A stretch of 64,000 nt of DNA from Comamonadaceae bacterium (GTDB lineage Bacteria > Pseudomonadota > Gammaproteobacteria > Burkholderiales > Burkholderiaceae_C), in assembly GCA_027488985.1 (NCBI GenBank), contig JAIYAR010000007.1:26746-90745 (forward strand). Reading direction: 5' to 3'. Under the pieces are notes generated by a model. The model did not search any database and was not told the DNA's origin. It saw nothing but the letters and a program-made list of their open reading frames with translations. A program made the translations under genes and the position numbers. This document shows, one piece after another, positions 35,867-44,433 of this stretch. Numbering within the stretch: the stretch's first letter is position 1; every line of letters starts with the position of its first letter.

Positions 35867-35894
35867 GGTGTGTCTCCGGTGTCTTTATTCAGGC

Positions 35895-36335
35895 TTACTG
35901 ACCTTGAATAGCGCTCAAGATTGTTCTGGACGAGCCGTTAATGAAGCGAAGGGTTGCTTCATAACGCACGGAGTTGTCTACGAAGTTGGCACGCTCGCGG
36001 TCCAAGTCGACACTGTTGCCATCCATCGCAGGCTGCGTCTGCAGGGTGTAGCCCAATTTGTTGTTGTCGCCGATGGCCGAGCCCTGAATCGGAGTCAGCG
36101 GGATGTGCCGTTGATTTGTAGTCCCGTCGGCAGGTGTGCCGCTCGATGGTGACGCCAGAGCTATCGTGGGGCCGGAAGTGGCTTCGGCCATGGCTTTTTT
36201 GAAGTCGAAATCGCGGCCGGAGTATCCCGGGGTGTCTGCGTTGGCGATATTGCTGGCGATGACACGTTGACGTTCGGCGCGCAGCACCAATCCCTTCGAT
36301 TGGAAGTCCAACGCGTTGGTGAGATTGGAAAACAT
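35895..36335 (-). CDS. flgB: Flagellar proximal rod protein FlgB
   Basis: 146 aa from ATG 36335, preceded by GAGGTG; a GTG two codons upstream is a less likely start. NALDFQSKGLVLRAERQRVIASNIANADTPGY is the FlgB N-terminal signature, with GYTLQTQPAMDGNSVDLDRER in the C-terminal half. First gene of the minus-strand flgB-L operon. The 174-bp gap to divergent flgA must hold the class II promoter(s), presumably FlhDC-activated, though I do not see a decisive box. Confidence 0.94.
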   Translation of the reverse strand: MFSNLTNALDFQSKGLVLRAERQRVIASNIANADTPGYSGRDFDFKKAMAEATSGPTIALASPSSGTPADGTTNQRHIPLTPIQGSAIGDNNKLGYTLQTQPAMDGNSVDLDRERANFVDNSVRYEATLRFINGSSRTILSAIQGQ

Positions 36336-36509
36336 GAGCACCTCGACAAATGTCTATCGCTCCCGGCAGGGGCCAAGGCTGGCGACGTGAGGTAATTATG
36401 GGAAAAGCTTTAATTTTTGAGCCTTGGAATAAGGCGTCGAAAGTTGCGCATTTGCGAGCTTCTTAGGATTTGTGTATTCCTATAGTGAAGGCCTCCTCAG
36501 GAGTCTTTC

Positions 36510-37247
36510 ATGTCTTTGATTATTTGTTCCTTCATTCAACGCGCGCTTCCTCGCGCGATGCTGGCGGCCGGGCTATGCGTGGTGACATCTGCCGGTGCCC
36601 AGGACCAGGGTGCTGCGGTGTTGCAGGCGATGGCCCAGAGCTGGGCAACCAATGCCGTGTTGAAAGCGCAGCGCACAGAGGGGCCCAATTTACGAATGGA
36701 AGTCACCGTCGGGGCGTTGGACAGTCGGGTCAAACTGGCTGCTTGCGGAAACATCGAGCCCTATGTGCCGCCGGGCTCGCGCTTGTGGGGACGCAGCCGC
36801 ATCGGAATGCGGTGCGTCGATGGCATCAGTCGTTGGAATGTGACCTTGCCTGTGACTGTCAAAGCGATGGGTGAAGCATGGGTGATCAAAAATCAGGTCA
36901 ACCCCGGAACCAATATTGCCGATACAGACGTCACACGAGGTGAGGTCGATTGGGCGGATGAGCCGAATCCGGTTCTGTCCGACAAGGCTTCCTGGCTGGG
37001 TCATACTGCCAGCCGTACGCTGAGCACCGGCCAAGCGCTGCGTCAAGGCATGGTTCGCCCCGCACAGGTTTTTCAGGCGGGCGCGTCGGTCAAGATCGTG
37101 GCGCAAGGACCAGGATTCCAGATTTCCAGCGAGGCCCAAGCGCTCTCAGCGGGCGTTATCGGGCAACAAGCGCGCGTCCGGATGGACAACGGCCGGGTTG
37201 CATCGGGCACGGTGCTGGATATGCGTACAGTGAAAATCGACCTGTAA
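36510..37247 (+). CDS. flgA: Flagellar P-ring assembly chaperone FlgA
   Basis: 245 aa, a periplasmic chaperone for FlgI. Signal peptide about 1-31 (MLAAGLCVVTSAGA). The SAF domain in the C-terminal half (VNPGTNIADTDVTRGEVDWA, ASRTLSTGQALRQGMVRPAQ, QAGASVKIVAQGPGFQISSEAQAL) is diagnostic. ATG 36510 has CAGGAG 7 nt upstream. Divergent from flgB and followed by flgM with its own sigma-28 promoter. Confidence 0.94.
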   Translation: MSLIICSFIQRALPRAMLAAGLCVVTSAGAQDQGAAVLQAMAQSWATNAVLKAQRTEGPNLRMEVTVGALDSRVKLAACGNIEPYVPPGSRLWGRSRIGMRCVDGISRWNVTLPVTVKAMGEAWVIKNQVNPGTNIADTDVTRGEVDWADEPNPVLSDKASWLGHTASRTLSTGQALRQGMVRPAQVFQAGASVKIVAQGPGFQISSEAQALSAGVIGQQARVRMDNGRVASGTVLDMRTVKIDL

Positions 37248-37251
37248 TGGC

Positions 37252-37272
37252 GGGTTTTTATGCAAAAAACCC
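37252..37272 (+). other. Hairpin between flgA and the flgM promoter
   Basis: GGGTTTTT-ATGCA-AAAAACCC forms an 8-bp stem immediately upstream of the flgM -35 box. Its low GC makes it a poor intrinsic terminator, but it could reduce flgA read-through or act as a structured spacer. Confidence 0.4.
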
Positions 37273-37299
37273 TAAAGTCCGCGATGATTGGACCGATAA
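37273..37299 (+). promoter_or_regulatory. Sigma-28 (FliA) promoter of flgM
   Basis: TAAAGTCC-N11-ACCGATAA against the consensus TAAAGTTT-N11-GCCGATAA. The -35 core TAAAGT and seven of eight -10 bases match, with exact spacing. It is 43 bp upstream of the flgM start. This makes flgM a class III gene and places FlgM under the sigma factor it inhibits. Confidence 0.85.
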
Positions 37300-37341
37300 C
37301 TCTCGTACGAGGCTACGCTTACCGTAGTTTTGGAGAACGCG

Positions 37342-37674
37342 ATGAAAATTGGTCAACCCTCAGAATTACCCGCTTCCGTAACGTCTACGGTGTCCGGTGC
37401 TGCCCAAAAGGCAGCACAGAGCAGCAATGCGGCGGCCAATGCGAACACCAACGCAACACAGAGCACCCGTTCAGCCGGAGTGGCTGTGACGGTGTCTACT
37501 GCGGCGCGTGCCCTCGAAAAACCGGAGCGCAACCCCGCAGACGAAATCGATACCGCCAAAGTGGAGTCCGTTCGGGCATCCATCGAAGACGGCACATTCA
37601 CCGTGAACGCGGAAGCGATAGCGGACAAGCTTCTCTCCAACGCGCAGGAAATGCTGGACCGCACGTCGCGGTAA
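37342..37674 (+). CDS. flgM: Anti-sigma-28 factor FlgM
   Basis: 110 aa, an intrinsically disordered inhibitor of FliA, exported once the hook is complete. The C-terminal helix region IDTAKVESVRASIEDGTFTV and NAEAIADKLLSNAQEM is the FliA-binding signature. The N-terminal half is Ala/Ser/Thr-rich and lacks structure. ATG 37342 has TTGGAGAAC upstream; an in-frame ATG at 37330 is less likely. Driven by the sigma-28 promoter just upstream, and followed by flgN 43 bp later. Confidence 0.92.
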   Translation: MKIGQPSELPASVTSTVSGAAQKAAQSSNAAANANTNATQSTRSAGVAVTVSTAARALEKPERNPADEIDTAKVESVRASIEDGTFTVNAEAIADKLLSNAQEMLDRTSR

Positions 37675-37717
37675 GCGGCTTTAGCCTGCGCATCTTTTTT
37701 GATGCAAAGGCTTGGCC

Positions 37718-38095
37718 ATGGCTCACCTGACTCCGGATTCTTATTTCGACGCATTGGAAGCGCATTTCAATCAACTGGCGGTTGCTGTGGCCGCTGGGGA
37801 CATTGAGGTCTTGCCCTCTCTGTCGGAGCAGGTGCAGCAGTTGTCTGTAGAGCTGACGCAAGTATGGCAACAGTGGCAGCGACAAGGATTGGCAAATGCC
37901 ATCGTGAACCAGCGGGTTCGTTCCTTGGCTGAAGGTCTTAAGGTAGTACGTGCTAACTTGCTTCGGCGCGCAATGCTGGTGGAGCAGGCGTTGAACCTGG
38001 TTGTGCCAGCTTCCGTGGAGCCTACTTATGCCGGAACAGGTGCTTATGGGGCCGGCCCCAAAGCGTCAGGTCGCTTGCCTTCGGTCGCCGCGTGA
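37718..38095 (+). CDS. flgN: FlgK/FlgL export chaperone FlgN
   Basis: 125 aa, mostly helical, with little sequence signature, as usual for FlgN. Identification rests on size, helical character (QVQQLSVELTQVWQQWQRQG, VRSLAEGLKVVRANLLRRAM) and position directly after flgM. FlgN binds the C-termini of FlgK and FlgL and delivers them for export. Start ATG 37718; a TTG two codons upstream is possible. A strong terminator follows 22 bp after the stop. Confidence 0.82.
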   Translation: MAHLTPDSYFDALEAHFNQLAVAVAAGDIEVLPSLSEQVQQLSVELTQVWQQWQRQGLANAIVNQRVRSLAEGLKVVRANLLRRAMLVEQALNLVVPASVEPTYAGTGAYGAGPKASGRLPSVAA

Positions 38096-38116
38096 AAAAC
38101 GCAAGCTGCAGCAGCA

Positions 38117-38143
38117 AAAAGGGCCGTTGACGGCCCTTTTTTC
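38117..38143. terminator. Bidirectional intrinsic terminator between flgN and fliA
   Basis: Perfect stem GGGCCG-TTGA-CGGCCC flanked by AAAAA on the left and TTTTTT on the right, so it can serve both the plus-strand flgA-M-N unit and the minus-strand flh-fliA unit that converge here. Confidence 0.88.
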
Positions 38144-38161
38144 ATGGAGACCCGTGGCGGG

Positions 38162-38878
38162 TCAGTGAGATCGCATTTTGGCCCTTAGGCGGGCAATAGA
38201 TTGGCTATGGAGCTGACAGACGCGCGACTCGGTGACATCCAGCACGGCTGCAATTTCTTTGAGGTTCATGTCCTGTTCGTAGTACATGCTCATGATGTAC
38301 TGTTCTCTTTCCGGCAGAGCTTTAATTGCCTCCACCAGAGAACGGCGTAAACGCTGGTCGCGGAGCATGTTGAGGGGATCGGCATCCTGATCTGCGACAT
38401 GGCGGTCCAAGTAGGTGTCGTCGTCTTCACTGCGGCGGGCCATGTCTTCGAGATAGACCAATTGAGTCCCTCGCACTTTGCCCAGCAATGATTGGTAATC
38501 AGCCAGCGACATGCCCAACTCCGCTGCAATCTCAGACTCTGCCGGGCTGCGGCCGAGTTGATGCTCCAATTTGCGCAGTGCAGTTTCAATTTCTTTCTGG
38601 CTCTTGCGAGAGCCGCGCGACATCCAGTCGTTCTCCCTGAGCTCGTCCAGCATGGCACCGCGGATTCTCTGGGTGGCAAAAGTTTCAAACTGCACGCCCT
38701 GTGAGGCCTCATAACGCGACAAAGCGTCCGAGAGGCCAATCAACCCGACCTGGATCAAATCGTCCACTTCCACACTTGGAGGAAGTTTGGCCATCATGTG
38801 GTGCGCCAAGCGCCGCACGAGCGGTTGGTACTGCTTGATGAGCGCTGAGCGATCAAGTTGCCCTTTGGCCGTATACAT
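38162..38878 (-). CDS. fliA: Flagellar sigma factor FliA (sigma 28)
   Basis: 238 aa from ATG 38878, with GGGAG upstream. RNA polymerase sigma subunit for late flagellar genes. Region 2 motif LVRRLAHHMMAKLP, VDDLIQVGLIGLSDALSRYEASQGVQFETFATQRIRGAMLDELR; region 3 LGRSPAESEIAAELG; region 4 LPEREQYIMSMYYEQDMNLKEIAAVLDVTESRVCQLHSQSI, the -35-recognising helix-turn-helix (each motif is quoted from the family pattern). The start overlaps the stop of the FlhG-like gene (TGATG), so it is the last gene of the flhB-A-F-G-fliA run. Inhibited by FlgM encoded convergently. Confidence 0.95.
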   Translation of the reverse strand: MYTAKGQLDRSALIKQYQPLVRRLAHHMMAKLPPSVEVDDLIQVGLIGLSDALSRYEASQGVQFETFATQRIRGAMLDELRENDWMSRGSRKSQKEIETALRKLEHQLGRSPAESEIAAELGMSLADYQSLLGKVRGTQLVYLEDMARRSEDDDTYLDRHVADQDADPLNMLRDQRLRRSLVEAIKALPEREQYIMSMYYEQDMNLKEIAAVLDVTESRVCQLHSQSIARLRAKMRSH

Positions 38879-39669
38879 CAGTGTCTCCCTGCGGGCAGTG
38901 GGGTGCTGAACGATTGTCTGTTTCGGTGGGTAGCATATGCCCAACCCGCTTCCAGTGGCATGGCATTTTCCAGCAGGCCCAATGACAGCCGTTCGATGCT
39001 GGCTGATGGTCGCTCATCACCCATAGGAGCCATGATGTGCAGTGGGTTGACCTCGTAATTCAAAAAGTACTTGGCACAGTCACTGAGGCTGGTCGGTGAG
39101 GAGGGGTTTGATTTTTCCGGGCGGGATGGTTCAACCATGTTCACGATGGTAGGCTCAACTTTGGCTTTCAGCAACAAACGCTTGAGCGCTAGATACGTGG
39201 TGAGCAATGAGGTCTTGGCAGCCGACATGGCTAGCAAAGGTCGCACCTGACTGCCTTGGAGCAAGGGTGTCAGGCTATGGGCGTTTGCATACACGATCAC
39301 AACGCTTTCGTGCGCGAAGAATGAACCGCAATCGGCAATTCCAGGGCCGCCGTGGCGCTGTGCTGCCGAAAGGCTTTGCAGCCCCAACCCTGCTGGAAGA
39401 ATGCTCCAGTCGGGTGTGTCTCCGTTGTTGGGGCCGGAAAAAGTGAAGTTCAAAAGTTGTTCCAACCCCGGGTTTTCCTGGGTTTCCAGTACGGAGCCGT
39501 CCAGGACGGTGACGGAATACCCAAAGCCCACCAAAGCGGCGCAAATGCGTAACAGCAGGGGCAATTCAGCTTGCTCATCGCCATGGCTCACCATGGCCAT
39601 CAGTCGGGGAGTCTGAGGGACTGCAAAGTCCATCAACCCGGCAGCTTGGTTTGGTGGTCTGTCAAGCAT
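38878..39669 (-). CDS. FlhG/FleN-like protein with degenerate P-loop
   Basis: 263 aa from ATG 39669. Position between flhF and fliA and the N-terminal NQAAGLMDF (FlhG has DQAxxL, which stimulates FlhF GTPase) identify it as the FlhG/MinD-type partner. In FlhG the next segment is a Walker A GKGGVGKT; here the equivalent stretch reads AMVSHGDEQAELPLLLRICA, with no glycine-rich loop or lysine, and the following LLDAD is VLDGS. ATP binding is therefore unlikely. C-terminal parts show only weak similarity. It overlaps flhF by 8 nt and fliA by 1 nt, so the operon context is firm. Confidence 0.75.
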   Translation of the reverse strand: MLDRPPNQAAGLMDFAVPQTPRLMAMVSHGDEQAELPLLLRICAALVGFGYSVTVLDGSVLETQENPGLEQLLNFTFSGPNNGDTPDWSILPAGLGLQSLSAAQRHGGPGIADCGSFFAHESVVIVYANAHSLTPLLQGSQVRPLLAMSAAKTSLLTTYLALKRLLLKAKVEPTIVNMVEPSRPEKSNPSSPTSLSDCAKYFLNYEVNPLHIMAPMGDERPSASIERLSLGLLENAMPLEAGWAYATHRNRQSFSTPLPAGRH

Positions 39670-41110
39670 CCATGCGCCCCTTGTGTGCTGTGGTGTTGGC
39701 AGGTTGGCTGAAGAAGAAACCCAAGTCACTGGTCTTCGGGTCGTACGCTGACACTCCGGTGCTGCGCATGGAGCTTCGCACCAGTTTGGCTGCGACCGCG
39801 GGTTCCCAGTCCTCCGGGACCCGTTGACCCGTCGTCGTGCCACGCAGGAGAAGTTGGTGGCGGATGCAAGCATCAATTGAAGGTCCGAGTTTGACGGCCT
39901 CATCTGTTTTGGACAGGATCGCTTGCTGGGTGGTCGTCCCTTTGAAGCAGCCGACAGCCTCATCCAGAGTGTCGCCGTGACCACCTGCATTCAGCACCAG
40001 CAAGCGCTTGATGTCGGGCAGGTCCAAGAGCTCCAGCAGTTCGCGCTTGCGTGGATCACGAGGCGCGATGCCTGTGGTGTCAATCAACACCATCTTTTTG
40101 TTGGACAACAATCCCAACAAATCTTGCAAGGCTGCCTTGTCGTGCGCGAGGTGGGCGACGACGCCCAGCATCTTGCCGTAAGCGCGCAATTGCTCATGTG
40201 CGCCGATCCGGTAGGTGTCCAAGGTGATCAAGCCCACGCTCCCGGGCCCGTGGGTCCGGGCGCACAAACCGGCAAGTTTGGCAGCGGTGGTGGTTTTGCC
40301 CACGCCGGTAGCTCCAATGAGTGCGAACACCCCCCCCTCATCATGTAGGGCAGGCATGTCCGTGTCGGTATGCAGGTTGCGCTCCAGCACGTCCATGACC
40401 CAGCGCACGGACTCTGAGGCATCCATCTCTTCCGGCAGGCGCTCCAGTATCGCGCGTGAAAGTGTGGGGGAGTAACCGGCCCGGATCATCTTCAACATCA
40501 TGTTGGATTGAATCGGGTTTTGCTTTGCCTGGCCCAGCCAGGTCAGGGTATTAAAGCGGTCTTCGATCAGCTCCTTCATGGCGTGCAACTCGTCCATCAC
40601 GATTTTGTTGACAGCAGGTGCCTGGGGCGCAGTAGCGGGCTTGCGAGCGGCAGCTTGGCGTTTTGGTTGGGACTCGATGTCAATCGCAATCCTCTGCGTC
40701 AGGGTAGGCCGGGGCCGCTCTACCGGAGCTGGTTCAGTCGCTACAGGTGCCGGCACTGCGGAAGGCGCAGGTGCCTGTGCCGCTTCAGCGCGACGGCGCA
40801 GCATGCGCTCGCGCACATAGTCCTGGAAGGACAGCGTGCTCATGGCCAACTGTTCGGCATCCTCTTCCACTTTGCTGGCTACTTCACGGTAGCTGGGCTG
40901 GGGTTGGCGCTGCGGTGTGCTGCCAGAGCGCCCACTCGCTCCGCTCACGGCGGATTCCAGGGTTGCAAGGCTGTCTTCCGCGGTCGCGACGACCTCCACG
41001 CCGTTGGAAGTGGGGCGATTGGAAAGAATGAGGGTTCCCTCTCCGAAGGCTTGTCGTGCTTTGGCAAGTGCTTCGCGGGAAGTGGCTGCAGTAAAGCGTT
41101 GGACGTTCAT
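39662..41110 (-). CDS. flhF: Flagellar biosynthesis GTPase FlhF
   Basis: 482 aa, an SRP-type GTPase that sets polar flagellar placement and number. Disordered Pro/Ala-rich B domain (about 60-170), then N domain, then G domain with G1 GATGVGKTTTAAKL (about 275), DTYRIGAHEQL, G3 DTTGIAPRD and G4 SKTDEAVKLG, all intact. Starts with NVQRFTAATSREALAKARQAFGEGTLILSN, the usual FlhF N-terminus. Its start overlaps the flhA stop by 4 nt. Confidence 0.94.
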   Translation of the reverse strand: MNVQRFTAATSREALAKARQAFGEGTLILSNRPTSNGVEVVATAEDSLATLESAVSGASGRSGSTPQRQPQPSYREVASKVEEDAEQLAMSTLSFQDYVRERMLRRRAEAAQAPAPSAVPAPVATEPAPVERPRPTLTQRIAIDIESQPKRQAAARKPATAPQAPAVNKIVMDELHAMKELIEDRFNTLTWLGQAKQNPIQSNMMLKMIRAGYSPTLSRAILERLPEEMDASESVRWVMDVLERNLHTDTDMPALHDEGGVFALIGATGVGKTTTAAKLAGLCARTHGPGSVGLITLDTYRIGAHEQLRAYGKMLGVVAHLAHDKAALQDLLGLLSNKKMVLIDTTGIAPRDPRKRELLELLDLPDIKRLLVLNAGGHGDTLDEAVGCFKGTTTQQAILSKTDEAVKLGPSIDACIRHQLLLRGTTTGQRVPEDWEPAVAAKLVRSSMRSTGVSAYDPKTSDLGFFFSQPANTTAHKGRMDA

Positions 41111-43188
41111 GATGTGGCGCCTCTCAAGATCGGACCGATACGGATCGTGTGGGTTTCTGGGATTTCACTGTGTGCAAGAACTTGCAAGCGGGGGGCGACG
41201 CGGCGAACCAGTCGTGAGATCGCCCCACGGATCTGGTCTGGTACCAGCAAGCAAGCGGGTACGCCTACCTCTTCTTGTCTCATGGCCGTCTCGGCGGCAT
41301 TGCGGCTGAGCATGTCTGCGACACCGGGGTCCAATGCGGAGCCGGAGGCACTGCCAAGTGCTTGCACCAACAAGCGCTCCAGACCCGGGTCAATGGCAAT
41401 GACGTTGAGCTCCTTGGTCGGGCCATAAATTTGCTGCACGATTGCGGGGGCCAGTGCCACACGGACCCTTTTGGCAAGCTCGACCGGGTCGCTGGTGGAG
41501 GGGGCGTGCTCAGCAATCGATTCGATGATGGTGCGGATGTCGCGGATGTGTACCGACTCGTCCAGCAGCAGCTGAAGAACCTTTTGGAAGACTGCGATAG
41601 AGACCATTTTGGGAACGACCTCTTCGATCAATTTGGGTGCCAGTTTTGCCACGTGTTCCACGAGTTGTTGTGTTTCCGTCCGGCTCAACAGTTTGGAGGC
41701 CTGGACTTGCATCAAGTGTGACAAATGGGTTGCCATGACAGTCTCGGAATCAACCACCGTAAATCCGGCCATTTGCGCGGCTTCCTTTTGCCGTTCATCG
41801 ATCCAGTGCGCTGGCAGCCCAAAAGCGGGGTCGGTGGTGGCAGTCCCAATGAGAGGAGTGGTGATTCCTCCGGGATTGATTGCCAGATACATGCCTGGAA
41901 AAGCTTCACCTTCGCCCACGATTACGCCGCGCAACGTAATCCGGTAGCCGCTGGGTTTGAGCTCCAGGTTGTCCCGTACGTGAACAGAAGGTGGTAGAAA
42001 GCCCACCTCTTGTGCAAACTTGCGGCGCACACCCTTGATGCGGTTCAGCAAGTCGCCCTGGCGGGTCTTGTCGACCAATGCAATCAGGCGGTAACCCAGT
42101 TCCAGCCCGAGCTGGTCAACGGGTTGCAGGTCATCCCAAGTAGCATCCCCATCGCCTGCAGGAGCCACGGGGGGCGTGTCTGTCTCGGTCGGTACAGGGC
42201 GATTCGCCAGTGCCCACGCACCGTAGGCGAGGACAGCACCGATGCTCAAGAACACGAAGTGCGGCATGTTGGGGATCAAGCCGAGAACCAGCATGATCAC
42301 CGCGGTAATGCCCAAAACTTTGGGCGACATAAACATCTGCCCCACGATTTGCTTGCCGATGTCTTTGTCCTTGCCGACACGGGAGACCACCATGGCGGCA
42401 GCAACAGAGATAAGCAAACCGGGGATTTGTGCGACCAGTGCATCACCCACAGCCAACAGGATGTAGGTGTTTGCCGCCTGCGAGGCGCTCAGATCGTGCT
42501 GCAACATGCCGATCGCAAAGCCGCCAAAAATCGTAATCAACAGAATCAGAATACCTGCCACAGCGTCGCCGCGCACAAATTTGGACGCACCATCCATGGA
42601 GCCGAAAAACTCGGCTTCCTCGCCCACTTCCGCGCGACGGCGCTTGGCCTCTTTTTCATCTATCAGGCCGGCGTTCAAGTCAGAGTCCACCGCCATCTGC
42701 TTGCCGGGCATGGCATCCAGCGTAAAGCGGGCCGAGACTTCTGCAATCCGTTCCGCGCCCTTTGTGACCACCACAAAATTGATGACCACCAGAATCGAAA
42801 ACACGATCAATCCGACGGCAAAGTTTCCACCGATCAGAAAGTGGCCAAAGGCCTCAATCACTGCGCCCGCAGCGCCCGGACCGGTGTGGCCCTCCAGCAG
42901 CACGACGCGGGTAGAGGCAACGTTCAGCGACAGTCGCATCAAGGTTGTGAGCAGCAACACCGAAGGGAATGCTGCGAAATCCAGTGGACGGATCATGTAA
43001 GCCGCGACCATCATCACCATCAGTGCCACGGCGATGTTGACGGTGAAGAACATGTCCAACAACATCGGCGGCAGTGGCAGCACCATCATGGACAGAATCG
43101 CCACCACCAGGAGTGGCGCCGCCGCACCCTGCATCACGCCAGCATTGTTGGTGAACCACTTCTGGAGTGGCTGGAAGGGGGTATTCAT
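41107..43188 (-). CDS. flhA: Flagellar type III export gate protein FlhA
   Basis: 693 aa. Eight predicted membrane helices in the first 320 residues, with the FHIPEP signature area RLSLNVASTRVVLLEG and GEVSARFTLDAMPGKQMAVD-type text (AEVSARFTLDAMPGKQMAVD) in the cytoplasmic loop. The C-terminal cytoplasmic domain (about 360-693) forms the nonameric ring that docks chaperone-substrate complexes such as FliS-FliC. Start overlaps flhB by 4 nt and it is coupled to flhF at the other end. Confidence 0.95.
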   Translation of the reverse strand: MNTPFQPLQKWFTNNAGVMQGAAAPLLVVAILSMMVLPLPPMLLDMFFTVNIAVALMVMMVAAYMIRPLDFAAFPSVLLLTTLMRLSLNVASTRVVLLEGHTGPGAAGAVIEAFGHFLIGGNFAVGLIVFSILVVINFVVVTKGAERIAEVSARFTLDAMPGKQMAVDSDLNAGLIDEKEAKRRRAEVGEEAEFFGSMDGASKFVRGDAVAGILILLITIFGGFAIGMLQHDLSASQAANTYILLAVGDALVAQIPGLLISVAAAMVVSRVGKDKDIGKQIVGQMFMSPKVLGITAVIMLVLGLIPNMPHFVFLSIGAVLAYGAWALANRPVPTETDTPPVAPAGDGDATWDDLQPVDQLGLELGYRLIALVDKTRQGDLLNRIKGVRRKFAQEVGFLPPSVHVRDNLELKPSGYRITLRGVIVGEGEAFPGMYLAINPGGITTPLIGTATTDPAFGLPAHWIDERQKEAAQMAGFTVVDSETVMATHLSHLMQVQASKLLSRTETQQLVEHVAKLAPKLIEEVVPKMVSIAVFQKVLQLLLDESVHIRDIRTIIESIAEHAPSTSDPVELAKRVRVALAPAIVQQIYGPTKELNVIAIDPGLERLLVQALGSASGSALDPGVADMLSRNAAETAMRQEEVGVPACLLVPDQIRGAISRLVRRVAPRLQVLAHSEIPETHTIRIGPILRGATS

Positions 43189-44339
43189 ACAGTGGCTGCC
43201 TTCACGGTCTTGGACTGGGGATCCAGTTCAGGCGGAACAAAGGGTTGAGGCACTTCGGCCGGCATGGCGCCCTCTCCGCGCATGGCGGCACGCAGGCGGT
43301 ACACATAAGCCAGCACCTGCGCAACGGCGGTGTAGAGCGTGGAGGGGATGTCCTGGTCGAGATCGGCGTTGGCGTATAGCGCGCGGGCGAGCATGGGGGA
43401 CTGCAGCACAGGAATTGAATGCTGTTTGGCGACATCCCGAATCTTCATGGCCAGCAAGTCGGCGCCTTTGGATATCACCCGGGGCGCCCGCATGGTAGCT
43501 TCGTCATAGCGGATAGCTACCGCGAAGTGGGTGGGGTTCATGACCACAAAGTCCGCCTTAGGCACTGCGCCCACACTACTCTTCTGTGCGATCTCGCGTT
43601 GCTTCTGACGCAACTTGCCCTTCAGTTGCGGGTTTCCGTCGGACTCTTTGCCCTCTTCCTTCACTTCCTGGTGGGACATCTTCATCTGGTCTTTGTGCAG
43701 GAACATTTGCAATGGCACATCAACCATCGCAGCCAGCAAAATGACCAGCAGCATCAGGCCCAGCCCTCCGGTCATCCATTGGGTCAAGTGGCTGATCGCC
43801 GCGGGTGAGGGTTGCATCAGCATGGCCGCGACTTCTTGCATTCCTGACTTGAGGAATAAGGCTGCGACGGCGAACAGGATGGCAGTCATCAGAACCATCT
43901 TGGCGGTATCCAAAAGTTTCTTTTTTGAAAACAGATTGGCGAAACCGGACAGAGGGTTCAAGCGGGAAAAATCCGGCATCAACGGTTTCAGGCTGCTGAC
44001 CCAGCCACCTGAGGCCACGGCAGACAAAATAGCGGCTGTTATCACTATGGCCGCAAACGCGATGCAACCGACGGTGCCCACTGAGCTGGCATCGCCGAGG
44101 CGCTGCATCATGCTGCCTGTGCGGCGTACTGTTTCTGCATCGAAGCTAAGCTGCTGCGCCATGCTGAGTTTGAGGTGCTCAAACAGCATGGGCGAGAGGG
44201 AGAGGACTGCGACTGCGCCTGCGCCCAAAACGGCCAGATGCGACAGGTCCTGTGAACGGCTGACCTGGCCGTCATCCCGGGCCTTCTTCAGCTTTCGCTC
44301 AGAGGCCGGTAAATTGCGATCTTGGCTGCCTTGTTCCAT
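43185..44339 (-). CDS. flhB: Flagellar type III export switch protein FlhB
   Basis: 384 aa. Four membrane helices in the N-terminal part, then a cytoplasmic domain with the autocleavage motif NPTH in VVMNPTHFAVAIRY, which changes export from hook to filament substrates. N-terminal QDRNLPASERKLKKARDDGQVSRSQDL is characteristic. First gene of the flhB-A-F-G-fliA run. The 94-bp upstream gap to cheZ contains a hairpin over the ribosome-binding region and the likely cheZ terminator. Confidence 0.95.
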   Translation of the reverse strand: MEQGSQDRNLPASERKLKKARDDGQVSRSQDLSHLAVLGAGAVAVLSLSPMLFEHLKLSMAQQLSFDAETVRRTGSMMQRLGDASSVGTVGCIAFAAIVITAAILSAVASGGWVSSLKPLMPDFSRLNPLSGFANLFSKKKLLDTAKMVLMTAILFAVAALFLKSGMQEVAAMLMQPSPAAISHLTQWMTGGLGLMLLVILLAAMVDVPLQMFLHKDQMKMSHQEVKEEGKESDGNPQLKGKLRQKQREIAQKSSVGAVPKADFVVMNPTHFAVAIRYDEATMRAPRVISKGADLLAMKIRDVAKQHSIPVLQSPMLARALYANADLDQDIPSTLYTAVAQVLAYVYRLRAAMRGEGAMPAEVPQPFVPPELDPQSKTVKAATV

Positions 44340-44341
44340 GG

Positions 44342-44366
44342 TGGTGAGACTCTTTCGTTCTCACCA
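44342..44366 (-). promoter_or_regulatory. Hairpin over the flhB ribosome-binding region
   Basis: Perfect 8-bp inverted repeat TGGTGAGA (44342-44349) and TCTCACCA (44359-44366), ending 2 nt before the flhB ATG (44339). The purine-rich AAGAG that could serve as Shine-Dalgarno lies in the loop. It could limit flhB translation; only folding is visible, not function. Confidence 0.45.
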
Positions 44367-44396
44367 TTGTCGCGAGCACCCTCTGAAACTAAAGGG

Positions 44397-44421
44397 TGAA
44401 AAGAGGGGCATTCCGCCCCTT
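44397..44421 (-). terminator. Probable intrinsic terminator after cheZ
   Basis: Read on the minus strand, GGGGC-GGAAT-GCCCC followed by TCTTTTC lies 13 nt after the cheZ stop. The stem is short and the U-tract imperfect, so it is moderate. It would separate motA-motB-cheY-cheZ from flhB. Confidence 0.6.
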
Positions 44422-44433
44422 CATTCAGCCAGT

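Noticed and set aside
42010-43248. Plus-strand open frame of 412 codons opposite flhA
   Set aside because: His/Gln/Arg-rich antisense shadow of flhA with no family signature.
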